Shown here one piece after another: positions 1 through 12,419 of a DNA stretch of 64,000 nucleotides. The position numbers and the translations under genes are program-made. How positions within the stretch are numbered: the first letter of the stretch is position 1; every line of letters begins with the position of its first letter. Source of the stretch: Anaeramoeba flamelloides (lineage: Eukaryota > Metamonada > Anaeramoebidae); NCBI GenBank assembly GCA_027625915.1, contig JANTQA010000019.1, positions 315,001 through 379,000 of the forward strand, in the 5' to 3' direction. The notes beneath the pieces were generated by a model. That model was not told where the DNA came from. It worked only from the letters and a program-made list of their open reading frames with translations, and made no database searches.

Positions 1-467
1 AATTTACCAAATTTTTGATTTTAGATTCTATTTTGTAAATAAGAAATGTACTATTTCTGTTTATTTTACGTATTTTTACAATAAATGATTTAATCGAAGA
101 AAATAAATAATTTAAAGTTGTTATTTTATCATTATATATTTCTAAACCATGGGGTTATTGACTTAATATAAAAAATTTAAATAATCTAATTTTGAAATAG
201 TTGCATAATTATTATCAAATAAATGTTATAAATAAATATCTCTTTTTTTGCCTTTTTTCTAATTGATGAACAAAAAAGAATTATATTTTCAGAAATATTC
301 TTGGAAATAACACTATTTAGCACCTATCAAAGAAACCAAACACATTTTGGACTTTGGAATTTTTATTTTGGAAAAGAAAAGTCAAAAGACTAAAACCTCA
401 TTTTTTTCAATTTTATTTTAATTTATATTTTTTTTTCAACTAACAAATTCTTTTTGAATTTTACACA

Positions 468-3400
468 ATGCAAACAAAACAGTAAATTCTCGAATTTATT
501 TTAACTCCACTGCACCCTTTTAAAAAATTAAACAACGTTCCCACACTATCATGATAATAACAACACAATAACGACTAATTTTATTTCACACCTCAGAATT
601 CTTTTAGTTTCGGCTGGGTTAGCTATTGGTTTTTGTACGCTCTTTTTGTTCAGTTTTTTTTTTCAAATACTTTTTACTCTAAAGAGAAACTTTTTTTTCA
701 AGATAATGAAAATTCATGATGAATGATCAAACAAAAACTTTTTAAACACATTCTTTTTTTTTCTTTTTTTTTCTTCTTATTTTTTATTGTTTTTTTTGAT
801 CCTTATTAAAGTTCTTAATATTATTGCCTGTGCAGTCTGGGGAAATTGGTTACCCTTCCTTGTAATTATCTTTTATGTTTTAGTTCCACTTCCAAAATTA
901 TTGTAAGCTTATTTTCCAATTTCTTATTCTTTTAAAACAAAAAATCAAGTAAATTGATTTCGACCAACCAAAATACAACAATTTTACCTTCTTAATAATA
1001 CCTTTTGATCGTCGTCTTTATTTAAACACAAAAATAACAAAACATTTCATAAAATAAAAAACAATTCTAAATTCACAGATGTGGTGGAGGTGGTGAAAGC
1101 TTTGATTCTGCAGGTGGATTGTAAATTTTTCTTTTGAAAACTTTTATCTTTTTTGTTTTTGTTTTTGACCTACCATTAACAAACAATCTTGTTTTTGTTT
1201 TTTTCTTTCTTCTGCTTTAGTGGATCCGATGTTATGGCATATTTTTTTATCGGCTTTTTTTCTATTTCAGGTTTTGGTAAGAATTTCGTTTTATCTAATT
1301 TTTTCATAATTATATAATATTCTCTACAAGTTATTAGATCAATTCCTTTTAGATATCAAAACAATCACCACAACATAAAAACAAATATTACTAAAATTTT
1401 AAACTATTTTATTTGCTGCGAGAACCAAATTGCCTTAAGTGACTAATCTCTATTAAATTTTTTTCACCTAAATTTAATATAGTTTGAGAAAATTTTTTGC
1501 CAATTACTTAGATTTGAAAACCCCTGTTTATTTTTGATATAAAACATATTTCGAGGTAAAGAACCTTTGTTTAGAAATTGTCAAAAAAAAAAAAATAATA
1601 GATAATAGTACCTTAATCAAAATTTTATCCAAAAATTCAAATCTGGAAGTTTAATTTATTAAATCTCGAAATTATAATTTATAATTGATTTTGTGAATTT
1701 CTTTTGGTTTTTTTCAGTGAATAATCAGTGAAATATTTTGGAATTTGAAATAAATATTTTCATTTCAAAATTGGAAAATAACCATAATACCAATTTTTAA
1801 TTAAACAACCTGCAAAATTTGTACACTTAAATATAGTGTCAGATTCATATTAAAATGTATTAATATACTCATTTATGACTATTCAATTTATAAATAAACA
1901 ATTATGTAACAATTTCCAATCAAAAAATATTTTCTTACAATTAATCGCTCGAAGGAAAAAAACCAAAAACCTTCATAAACAGATTTCAAAATGTAAAATT
2001 CTTTTCTTTAATTTAGATCTTCTCTTTTGGAATTCAAGAGAAAATTAAGGTCCAACTTGAATTTGAAAATCAATAATACTTTTACTATCAATCCAATTAC
2101 CGAAAAATTCAAAATAAAACAAAAAAAAATTTTGGTTCGATTTCCATTTTTTTAAAATTTACTAATTCACTGCCAAACCTAAAACCCATAAATTTCAAAA
2201 ACCACTAAATTTCAAAAACTCAAGAAAATTCAATTTTTTCTGATCAATTAAATATATTAGTAAAAATTCAAAAATTTCTTCCCATTTTATAGATAAATAT
2301 ATAAATTATCGAGTAACCATTAAGTATTAATCATTCTAATTGGGATATTGTTTCAATATTCTGAATCTATGAATTTTAACTCTTTTGGTAAATATAAAAA
2401 TCCAAAAAAATTCCAAATCTGAAAAATTAATTGAGAAGATGACCAAAAACGAAAATCTAATTTATTGTGATATTATATTTTTAGATAAATGATAAATTTA
2501 TTATAAAATATCTATTATGATAATTACTTTTTTATTAAAATTTATAAAATAAGAGTTTTAGTTACTTTACATCTTTTTTTTAATAATTTTATGATTTATT
2601 TCGAGTTTATATTGGGACATTTTAGATGATTTTTTTTTATCAAAAAATAGTTTTCCTTAATTGAAGATAAATTCAAAATAATCAAACACCCTTCCCAAAT
2701 TAAAATCCATTCATTTATTGTAAATTGATAAAAAATGATTCTGATATTAAAATTTTATCTCAAAATTAGATTTTCGTTTTTAATCATTTTCTAAATTAAT
2801 TTTTCAGATTTGTCAAATTTTTTTTGGATTTTTATATTTACCGAAAGAGTTAAAAATGATAGGTTAAGAATATTTAAACAATATACCAATGATAATAATT
2901 AATACCTGAGGGTTGCTCGATAATTTATATATTTATCTGTAAAATGGGAAGAAATTTTTGAATTTTTACTAATATATTCAATTGATGAGAAAAAATTGAT
3001 TTTTTTAGTTTTTGAAATTTAGTTGTTTTGTATTTGAAATTCAGCTCTCGAAAAATATCATTTCAAAGAACATTTCCAAAATCAACTTATTTTTACAAAA
3101 TTTCTTTGCATTCAAACGAAAAAAAATAAAATTCTTTCTTCGTCTTTATTCCCAACTACTTGAAAAAAATTAAAAAAAATAGAGATTGAACTTACAAATT
3201 ATATACATTTTCATCAATTTTCAGTAATTAAAAACAAATTTTATATATTTTATTTTCCCAAAATCGTATTTCAACACAAATATGCTGAAATAATCAAAGC
3301 ATCACAAATTAATTAAAAAGGAAAATTTTGTCATTAATTTTTCTCTTCCTTTTTCTTTGGAGATAAAATTTCATTTTTTTTTGATGGGTAGCTCAACTTT

Positions 3401-6400
3401 CATTTTTAAATAAAGAAAGTTTGTATATTACCTAAATAGATATTCTAAGGTTTATGATAAAGAATAAAAACAAAAATAAAATTTTGAAATTTTGGCCGAA
3501 AATCATATTAATCTTTGTAATTATTGAAGACACCAATCACTTTCTTTGGGAATTGTACGTTCTATAAAGAAAAAGAATCGGAAATTTTGGATTAAAAAAT
3601 TAATTTAAATTAAAAACAAAAATAATAAGAAACTAAAGAATAATATCTTTGATATTATTAATAAAAAGAATTCATTATTTATCTTATCAATAGTAAAAGA
3701 TAAAGAGAATTATGATTCTTTATTGAAATTTCCAAACAGAAATTTAGAAATTAGGGAAGTGCTGGAGAGTGCCGGAGAGTACCCAGTTTTTCCGTAATTC
3801 AAAAGAATAGAGTAAAATGAGAGATTTAACTTAATTCTTTTGAATTCTGGAAAACCTGACGTCGGTTTTCTTGAGGTTTTCTATTTTATTTGTGAAGTGT
3901 TCTAGGTTTTTTTGAGTTTCCTATTTATTTAGAAAATCAATAGATTTTCGTTAGGTTTTTTTTAATTTTTGAAACTAACCGAAAATTTATTAAAATTTTG
4001 TGTTTATTTCAAAAAGTAAAAAAAACCTAGAACACTTCACAAATAAAATAGAAAACCTCAAAAAAACCGAGAACATTTCACAAATAAATAGAAAACTCAA
4101 AAAAAAACCTAATGAAAATCTATTGATTTTCCAAATAAACAGAAAAATAAAGAAAACCTAACGGCACTTTTCCAGAATACAAAAAAAATGAGTAAAATCA
4201 CAGATTTAACTCAATTCTTTTAAATTATGAAAAATCTAATGGTTGTAAGAGGAAATTAATTTCCTCCCTTCAAAATAAAAAAAAAAAAATATTTATTTTT
4301 TAAAATTGAAATTTAGCAGGATCACTAACTCCCTATTTATTAACTTTAAAGAATGTAAATTCAATAAAAATTGTTAATAATTTAAAATTTATGTTTTATT
4401 TTTTTCAACATTTTATCATTTTGGATAAAAGTAATTCTTCTTTCCAAATACAAAATTACCTTTATAAAAATTTGAAACCCCAAAATGCTTTTATACCAAA
4501 TTTACACCAACTTTGTGACCAACAAACCATGCTATTTAGGAAAAGGATAATAAAAAGATAATACTTGAAAATAATATGAATTGAAATTGGTATGTGAGAC
4601 TCAAAAAATTAATTTTTTATTTGCCTTGTTTTGTTCCAAAATTTCAAAAAGTTTTTGGATCGATAAATTATTTTAATTCAAATCGAAAATTTATTTTTTT
4701 TAACTGTCATCCTTTTAAATGAGTTATATTACCAAATCATCAAATTTCTAAATTAAGTCTGAAATTCATATTCAGTTGGTTTTTAAATTTGAAAAAATAT
4801 TGGAAAATAAAATACAATGGCCCAAATAAACAAAAATGAAAAAAGAAATGAAATGTGTGTTTCACAAATCCAAAAAATTAATCTTTAAAAAAACAAAAAT
4901 GAATCAAATCAAAAAAAAAAAGAAAAAGAAAAAGAAAAAGAAACAAATTAGTATAAATTATAAAGATAATTTCTATAACCGATTCTAATTTATGAAAGAA
5001 ACTAAATAGAATTTCAGTTCTTAAAATTAGACATATATTATAAGTTTATTTGTAAATAAACGAAAATAAAAAAAAATATTTTTTTTTCATTTTTTATTAT
5101 TTCAAAATTTAATCATTTCAAAATTTAATCATTTTAATATTGATTTAAATCTCTATTTACTAATTTGTATTTCTTCAAATAAAAACGACATACAATATTG
5201 CCAAAATTTATGGTAAAGACATACACATCAAAGATAGATAATTTTTACAAAATATTTCCAAAAATTTCAAATGATTTAAAATCAATTCAAATATTTTTAA
5301 TCTTTTTTCTTTAATATTATATATATATTAAATATTACTTTTCTTTATTTCTTAATTTTATACAACACAAATAGGTTTAACTGCTGTTTTAGTTCATGTT
5401 GATAAGGTAATCTCAAAATTTTTATTTAACACTTTTCTTTACTCGATCATAATCATAAACAGTTTTATTTTTGACTTTACTTGATACAAATAAAAAATAT
5501 TCAATACGCAATTGCATTGAGTAGTTTTGATTAATAACTGCTTATTTGTGCATTATATCCAAAAAAGTGTCGCATTTTTTTTTTTTTTTTGTTTTCGTTT
5601 CATAGAATATTCCCTTTATATATTCCTTTTAGAAAAATTGAAAATATCAAATGAAGTGGAAATATTTATACTAATATAAACAATATCTGTTTGTGATATT
5701 TTAAAATAGTCTCAACAAAATTTTACCAAAAAAAATGGAGAAAAAAAAACTAGTTTTTTTTTCAAAAAAGTTCTAGGATAAAATTGAATAACCCAAGTCC
5801 AATATAAAAAACCAAAAATGATTTTTTTGAAAAAATAAAATAAATTTATCACTATCTCATCTTATTCTCAATTCTCTATAGATTAAACCCCTTATTGAAA
5901 AATTATTTATGACATAAAAAATAATCTACACAATTTTCTCCCTTGAAAAAATATCATATTTAAATTGAGATCAGAAACTTTCATATCTTTTATTAAGCAA
6001 TTTCCAAAAAAGCGTGTCAAAAAAATTTCCAAATATCTTTATTAAACTCAATCGCCATAAGGGTGTTTGAAATCTTCCTGAAAATAACTGAAAATCAAAA
6101 AGACTCGAAAATTTTTTTAATCCACTTAAAAAACCCTTTTGAAAAACTTCAAGGAAATCCATAGTGTCAATTTACTCAGTTTATATGGTTAAATTAAAAT
6201 TTTACTTTATCAGAAATTTTTTTTTAACTTTTTTCCTTAAACCATCTGAAAGTTTTTTTTTTGTACCTGTTGAGTATATTTGAGGGTACTTATTAGGGTA
6301 GGTGTATGTGTCTTTCAGGGTATGTTTGGGCTAGGTGTGGGTTATTTTGTGTTAGATTAAATCAATTTCTCTTTTGGAATGTAAAGTTAAATAAAGTTTG

Positions 6401-8778
6401 GATTGGATAACCTTGGCTAGGTTAGAGCATGTGTATGCACGATGAGATATTACTTGGTCATTTTTGGATTGTATTTAAGATTAAAAAATTTTGAGTAATT
6501 ATACACAATTAGAAATTTTAATTATAAAGATATTTTCTCTCCTTAGTTTAGACCATTTAACAATTATCATAAATGTTGCAAGCAATTAAGATACCAATTC
6601 CTTTCACACAAAATTGGTTGAATAATATTCCTAAAATTTGCAATTTTTCACATTTTTTAATTCCAGTCAAAAAACAAATATTCTACAATAAAATTCAATT
6701 TTTCCATTAAAAAGAGTGAATTTGCACGAGATTTTCTTAGAAGTTGTTCAAAAAGTGTTTTTTAATAGGTTATGAAATATTCGAGTATTTTCGATTTTCG
6801 AGTATTTTTGGGAATATTTGATAGATCCTCGCCATCAAACTATTTAAATATACAAAATCATTAACAAATATTTATTAATTCTTGATAATAATTCAATTTG
6901 TTTTTTAGTATTGTATTAAATAAATAAAATATATTAAATTTTCTAATCTCAATTTTATCTGATATTTTTTAGCGGTGAAAATTACTATTTATTAGTTCTT
7001 TTTGATCAAAAAATTGTTTTCATAACTTATTTAATCTCAACAAATTTTCAAATAGAATTGAAAAAATATTACTGTAGTTGATTGTTAAAAAAAACATTTT
7101 TACCCTTTCAATATTTCCGGTTTTTTATTGAAATTGACTGGACATTGTTTTGTCCAAAAAAAGTTTGAATTTATTTTTTCATTTTTTTCGAATATTTCAA
7201 TGAATATATTTTGAAATAAATACAATAGTCATTGATTTAATCAGTATTAATATTTAATTTAATTTGTTATTACCAATTAACGAATAGTTCCCCTAAAAAA
7301 GATGTTTTTTTTTTATTGAAATGTAAAAACAAATGCCATGCTTTTTCAGAAATACCTTACAAAAAAGACCAATTCAAAATTTATGTCATATCAGAATTCA
7401 ATTTGTTTAAAAAAAAAATCCTATTAAATATATAAATGGGAAATACTAAATTAGAACCACTTGCTAATTGTACCCAATTACGTTTTAAAATAGATTGCTT
7501 ATACTGATTTTTATATTAAACTATATTTCAAAAATTTTGACTCACTTTATAATGCTTAATGTAAGTGTTTTGAGGGTTTATTCCTGTATTCTTATCAAAA
7601 AAATATTTTCAAATTTTTGGATCAGAATCATTTTAACCATTTTTTCTAATTTTTGTTTTTCTTTTGTTTTTTGTTGAAAAACTTTTCTTTTTCTTTTTTT
7701 TTTTTTTTTTAAAAGATCATGTGGAAAAAAAAAAATATCTTCGAAAAGACAAATAATCACTAAGAAAATTTCATCTATGAAATGTAATTTAAAATGAATT
7801 TAATTCTTCGTAAAAAATCTTTTTGTTAACTTTTTTTCAGTGAAAGTTCACTAATAAAAAATCGGTAATGCTCATTTCAAAAATTATGGCTCACTTTTTT
7901 TTCGTTTTTGGTTTAATTTTTTTTTAATTTTTAGTATATCCGGCTTTTATATATTTAGAATGATTTAAAAGGGATAATTAAAAATCATATTTAATTATTT
8001 GTTGTTCTGGAATACAAAAGGATATTTTTTTTTTATCAATTTATTATTTTATGTGAGTCACAATTTTTGAAATGGTGTTTATTTTTAAAAACGTCCACAT
8101 TGCTAAAACAAATTTTTGTTATTAGGTTAAAATTGAATAACAGATAAACTAGGAATAACAATTTTCTATATTTAAATAGTCATTTTTGAATTTGGTTTAA
8201 TATCAAGATTTGAAACAAAATTTTTACATACTTTTTTAGGAAATAACTTATATTTGAAAATTGAGGTTATTGATTCGTTTAATTAATAAAATAACAAAAA
8301 ATATTGATTTAAAAATATTTAATTTTTGTTTTTAATGTCTGTGTTTCAAAATTAAGTGATAAAAATCAGACTCAAAATAAGATTAAAGAATAAAAACTTT
8401 AATTAATTTTTTTTGTTTATTTGTTGAATAAAAAGAGAATAAAACCCGAATTTTTAAATTTCTAAAATGAACAATATTTAAACGAAACATTTAAATGCCC
8501 AAACCATAATTTTCAATATTTTATCAATTTTAAACAAATGTCAAAAAAAAAATTTCTTTGTGATATTAATGTTCTTTTATCAGAAAAATTTATTTATTAA
8601 TTTCCTCAATTATGATTTTTATTTCTACTTGCTTTTTTTATTTATTGTTATTTTATTTTTATAATATTAGATTAAAACCGTGCCTATGATATTATCTTTT
8701 GTAGGAACAGGTATAGTCGCAATATTTACGGTCATATTTATTAGACAGCTCAACAAACAAGATGATGATTCATTCTAG
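468..8778 (+). CDS. VPS55: Vps55 / LEPROT (OB-RGRP) family endosomal membrane protein, seven exons
   Basis: Exons read at 468-481, 597-634, 812-902, 1079-1120, 1221-1276, 5375-5406 and 8671-8778 join in phase to a 126-residue protein, close to the family's usual 130-140. Every intron begins GT and ends AG (donors gtaaat, gtacgc, gtaagc, gtaaat, gtaaga, gtaatc). Four hydrophobic segments lie near residues 6-26, 31-48, 68-88 and 96-115. Family landmarks seen are IIACAVWGNWLPFLVIIF (21-38) followed by a PLP turn, and AYFFIGFFSISGFGL (68-82), equivalent to the AYFF...SAFG stretch of LEPROT. The tail is acidic (QDDDSF), as in Vps55. Family members act at late endosomes in sorting to the vacuole or lysosome. 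The start ATG lies in a 14-nt coding exon, chosen because the frame upstream of exon 2 has a stop and no Met. Introns of 4098 and 3264 bp are extreme for so small a gene and hold repeats. Confidence 0.88.
1433..1618. repeat. TTAA-flanked miniature element, copy 1
   Basis: A block of about 185 bp in the 4.1 kb intron of the Vps55 gene. It opens CTTAAGTGACTAATCTC and closes AATAGTACCTTAA, so the ends are an imperfect inverted repeat. Its interior (ATTACTTAGATTTGAAAA...CTGTTTATTTT) recurs at 25990-26180 and in two pieces at 51762-52618. It has no coding capacity. Confidence 0.7.
2160..3045. repeat. Fold-back (inverted-repeat) element in a Vps55 intron
   Basis: The left arm, about 2160-2460, and the right arm, about 2765-3045, are reverse complements with scattered differences. 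For example GGGAAGAAATTTTTGAATTT in the right arm matches the complement of the left arm near 2265-2285. The central spacer is about 300 bp and AT-rich. There is no ORF. The transcript of this intron could fold into a hairpin with arms of nearly 300 bp. Confidence 0.75.
3741..4266. repeat. Palindromic repeat family (AGAATT...GAGTAAAAT), cluster 1
   Basis: Two short palindromes of about 60 bp (near 3795-3855 and 4168-4235) flank two inverted blocks carrying GAACACTTCACAAATAAA and its complement. The core reads TTCAAAAGAAT...GAGTAAAATC, a few central bases, then the mirror image. The same core recurs near 16500, 17105, 18810, 51580, 62665 and 62850. No coding. Confidence 0.75.
6262..6480 (+). 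other. G+T-rich island inside a large intron
   Basis: A stretch of about 220 bp in the 3.3 kb Vps55 intron is unusually rich in G and T on the plus strand, for example GGGTATGTTTGGGCTAGG and GGGTAGGTGTATGTG. Surrounding intron DNA is almost purely A+T. No open reading frame, tRNA fold or clear tandem unit is visible. It could be an intronic non-coding RNA, a protein-binding segment or an old foreign fragment; none of these is shown. Confidence 0.4.
7525..8074. repeat. About 550-bp repeat with TTTCAAAAATTTTGACTCAC ends, copy 1
   Basis: The left end reads TTTCAAAAATTTTGACTCAC. The right end carries the inverted version GTGAGTCACAATTTTTGAAA. Diverged copies lie at about 21710-22250 and 55505-56065 and share TGTTAACTTTTTTTCA-like and ATTTCAAAAATT-like interior stretches. 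It is non-coding and looks like a miniature inverted-repeat transposon. This copy is in the last intron of the Vps55 gene. Confidence 0.6.
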
Positions 8779-9694
8779 ACAAATTACTAGCAATATAAGA
8801 ATTATTTATTTTTATTAAACCACAAGTAATAAAAAAAAAACAATAATTGCTTTTTTATTTTATAATTATTATTATTATTTTTTTTGATTATTATTAAAAT
8901 TATTTTTGTCATTTGAATTCTTAAATTTAATGACAAATAAATATTGGGTGATGAATAAATAAAAAAAAGATATCATCTTTTATTTGAATTAAAATTAAAA
9001 TTATCAGACATTTATTGGTTTTTTGTATTTAAATTTTTTTATATTAGATCTAATGTATTAATTAACAAAGAAATGAAATTTTTTTTTTTTTTATTTTGTT
9101 CCAAAATATAACTTTTTTTAAAAATAATCTCATTTTCATTACGATTAAAATTACAATTAAAAAACACATTTTATAACTCTTATTAATTGAGATCACTTTA
9201 CTCCTCCTTAGTGTAAAAAGTATTAAAATCAGACTTGATCCTAATTCTTCATTATATTTATATTATTTCTATTCAATGAAAGGAATGAAAAATCTATTTG
9301 TGATATTAAATTTTAAATAATTTTTTTACTTTTGATTTATATATCTCTTTTCATAATTAAAGTGTGGGGATTGTAACTAATTCATTGGTGAATTTTACCT
9401 GTTTTGTTTTGAATTAATTCCACAATATATCTCATTTTAAATCAATAATACAAATACATAAGAAGTAATTTAATGTTATCCTATTCATTTGGGAAAATAA
9501 AAAATCAGAAATAATTCGATTATTAATTTATCAAAAAAATAACCCTAATAAAAAAAAAAAAATATCTTATGTAGAAATATATGTCTAAAGGGATTTTTTT
9601 TTATTATATCTTTTTAATAAAGATCTATTTTACAACACAAATACTCCTATTATAACATCTTTGTTATCTCTTGCTTACTCACTCTCTCTCTGTC

Positions 9695-9695
9695 T

Positions 9696-9722
<27 letters not shown>
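9695..9722. repeat. TA dinucleotide microsatellite
   Basis: About 14 uninterrupted TA units, preceded at 9680-9690 by a short CT run. Confidence 0.9.
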
Positions 9723-9726
<4 letters not shown>

Positions 9727-10617
9727 TCATTTTCATTTATTTCTTTTTATTTTAAATATAGAATCATTTAGAGGTTGTGGGCAAAAGGTATATAAAGAAA
9801 AATAAAATTCAATTACTGTGATATAAAATAATTTATAAAAAAGTAATTTAACAGATTCATTCCTCAAATAATAGGATACAAGCAAGTTTTTTTTCTTTTT
9901 TTTTCAGTAATTATTTTTTCTTGATAGGTAACCAAACAATGCTATTTAGTGATCTTAAGATTTTTTTTCAATTAGGAAACTATTCAAAAAAATCTTTTTA
10001 TTTTTTCAAATTTATCGATTAAAATTTGGATTTTTAGCTGATGAAAAACAATTGATGAAATAATTAATTATTTGTATTTGAAAATTTAAAGGTTAGATTC
10101 AATAAAAAAAAGAAAGAAAATAATTTGTTTGGGTAAAAAAACCTTTGTAACATTTGAGATGTATAAATATATTTCCGAATTCAAAAATAATTGCCAGGCT
10201 TGAGGGGATATTTTTTTTTAGTTAAAAGGTATTTTACAGTTACTAAAAACCTATTTATATTTTAATGAATTTATTATTAAAAAATTTTGATTTGTAATTG
10301 AATGAAAAATTCATAACAATTTATTTTTCTAATTTGCACTAATTTTTATTTTTTTTTCCTTATTTTAAATTATTTTTTTTAATCATCTTAACATTAAATT
10401 AGTCAATTTTATCAATATCATTTTTATTTAACCTATTATAAATACAAAAATATGTATTTATATTTAACAAATTTTATTTTAAAATATACAATAGTTATAA
10501 AAAAGTAGATAAAACGTATCTTAAAAGAAAAAAAAACAATTATAATAAAATAATTGTTTTTAAATGGTGTTAATTCCTTCCTCAAATTGATAATTATAAT
10601 TAATTAATATAAGAAAT

Positions 10618-11328
10618 ATAAACTCTGTTTCAGTCAAAGGGGCCAAACGTTTTTTTCAAATATCAATTATTTTATATAATTGAACTTTGAAGAACAAATT
10701 AGAAATAAAGAGAATAATACACATCAAAGAATTGTTGATATATGTCTGAATGAAAACTAATTAATCAATAAATTTTCTTAAAAATTGAAAAACTCAAATT
10801 CTTACGGTTCTATTGAGAAAAACAAGGATGTTAGTTTTGAACTTCTACTGGTATTTGAATAATAAATATGAAACATTTTTCACATCATTTTCCATAATTT
10901 TCTTTTAGAAATTAAGCCCCCAAACAAAGTTTGTTGGTATGTGTGGTCTCTATTTGAAAAAGAAAATGAAAATGAAGTGAAAATTTTTCACATTTATTAA
11001 ACAAATATCAAGATCAAAGATCGAATTGAATTACAATAGAAATCAATTTGATTTCTCAACAATCTTTTCCATGGTTTCAATGACATTAGAATAACACGTT
11101 TTTACCAAGTGACTATTGATCTTGCAATAAAAAATTTTTTGCAAATGAATAACGTTTTAAAAAACAATCGAAAAAAAAAACAAAAATGTGTAGAAATGTA
11201 AAAAAATCATTTCAATTTTGAAAATTTCCAAAATAAAGTTTTTCTTCTAATATCGATGCAAATCCTTTAAACGCGTGTATTATACCATTACAACTGGTCC
11301 CCTAGACTGAAAAATAGTTTATTAACTT
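10618..11328 (+). mobile_element. 690-bp non-autonomous element (TTTCAGTCaaaGGGGcc ends), copy 1
   Basis: It opens AAACTCTGTTTCAGTCAAAG and ends GGTCCCCTAGACTGAAAAAT, so the termini are inverted repeats centred on CAGTC and GGGG. An inner hairpin (TTTTTCACATCATTTTCC with a later GAAAATGAAGTGAAAA) sits near 10870-10985. A reverse copy lies at 51775-52470 and a diverged, truncated direct copy at about 37072-37612. There is no coding capacity, so it would depend on a transposase encoded elsewhere. Confidence 0.75.
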
Positions 11329-12419
11329 TAAAGAATAAAACTTTTTTATTTCCAATCAAACAAAAAAACACTATTTAAATCCCCTTTTATCAAGTTAGAG
11401 TTCTAACCTAAATCTAAAAATGATATAAATACACATAGTATAATAAAAAAAAGACATTCGAACCTTAAGTAATGAGCTTATACCAACTAGAAAGCTAAAA
11501 TCAAAGTATGTTTTTATTAATTGCAAATCAAATTAGTCCAACATTACTCAAATGTTTCTAAAAAACCGATTAGTCAAGTAGTAATATTTGTTGATCTCAT
11601 CAATAAAAAATATTCCTTATATTAGTAAAAAACCTAACTATTTCAGAAAAAAATCTGCATTTTGCCACTCATTTAAAGTTTGAGTTATCAATTTTTAGAC
11701 TACAAAGTTGTAAAATATCTTTCTTAAATTTATCACAAAATGTTGATTAATAGATAAAAAAAACATTTTTTTTAAAAAATAAAATAATAAAACGAATTCA
11801 AGTCTTTGACCAATTATCCCAGAAATATTGGAAATATATTGATCTTACAATTTACTTTATAAAAAGGAAAAACAAAACTTATTAGTCTTTGTAGTTTTAG
11901 ATCGATGATTATTGAGCTATATCTTTGTAATTAAAAAAATATAATAAGATTTACTTTTGGTTGTTCTAAATATGAAGGATTAAATCCTGAAATACTATTT
12001 TTTTGATTTTCTGTTTTTAGATTTGTCAAAGTAAATGAAAAAAAAATAGTTCCACAATAAACAACTTTTTTAATCATGATCCTTAGTAAAAAAACCGAAT
12101 AATTTATGATGCAACAAGATTTATAATAGATTTTTTAGAACTATTTGATCTCTAGTGTACTAATATCATTTACACCCAATTACAACATACTTTGATTCTA
12201 GAGAAATCGATGGTTACACTAATCCCTTAAAAATTAAAAAAATATTTTCTCACAAATCTATCATGTTGTAACGAATATATTTAAAAAGTAACATTAGTAC
12301 TATATGGATTCGAACCCTTTTGTTGTAATGTTTCTCAAAATGCAATCAAAACATTTTTTTATTTTTCCTTTCTATAATCCAAACTACTATTCTTTTTTCT
12401 TTCTTTGAAAAAAAGTAGC

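Larger units (their letters stand above)
8779..12419. other. Intergenic region between Vps55 and exportin-4
   Basis: No convincing gene is seen. The region holds a TA microsatellite (about 9695-9722, preceded by a CT run), a 690-bp repeat (10618-11328), and a weak, diverged inverted repeat between about 11485-11620 and 12080-12200 (shared core ATCAAAGTATGTT and its complement). A 26-28 bp island near 9762-9788 sits between ATATAG and AGGTATAT and has the look of a tiny exon, but no partner exons were found. Confidence 0.5.

Noticed and set aside
6262-6480. Interstitial telomere repeat
   Set aside because: GGGTA and TTAGGG-like words occur but without a regular unit.
12300-12325. tRNA-like B box (complement GGGTTCGAATCC)
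   Set aside because: No matching A box, T-stem or acceptor stem around it on the minus strand.
12405-12419. Longer exportin-4 start at 12405
   Set aside because: The codon there is TTG; the first ATG in frame is 12420 and fits the family N-terminus.
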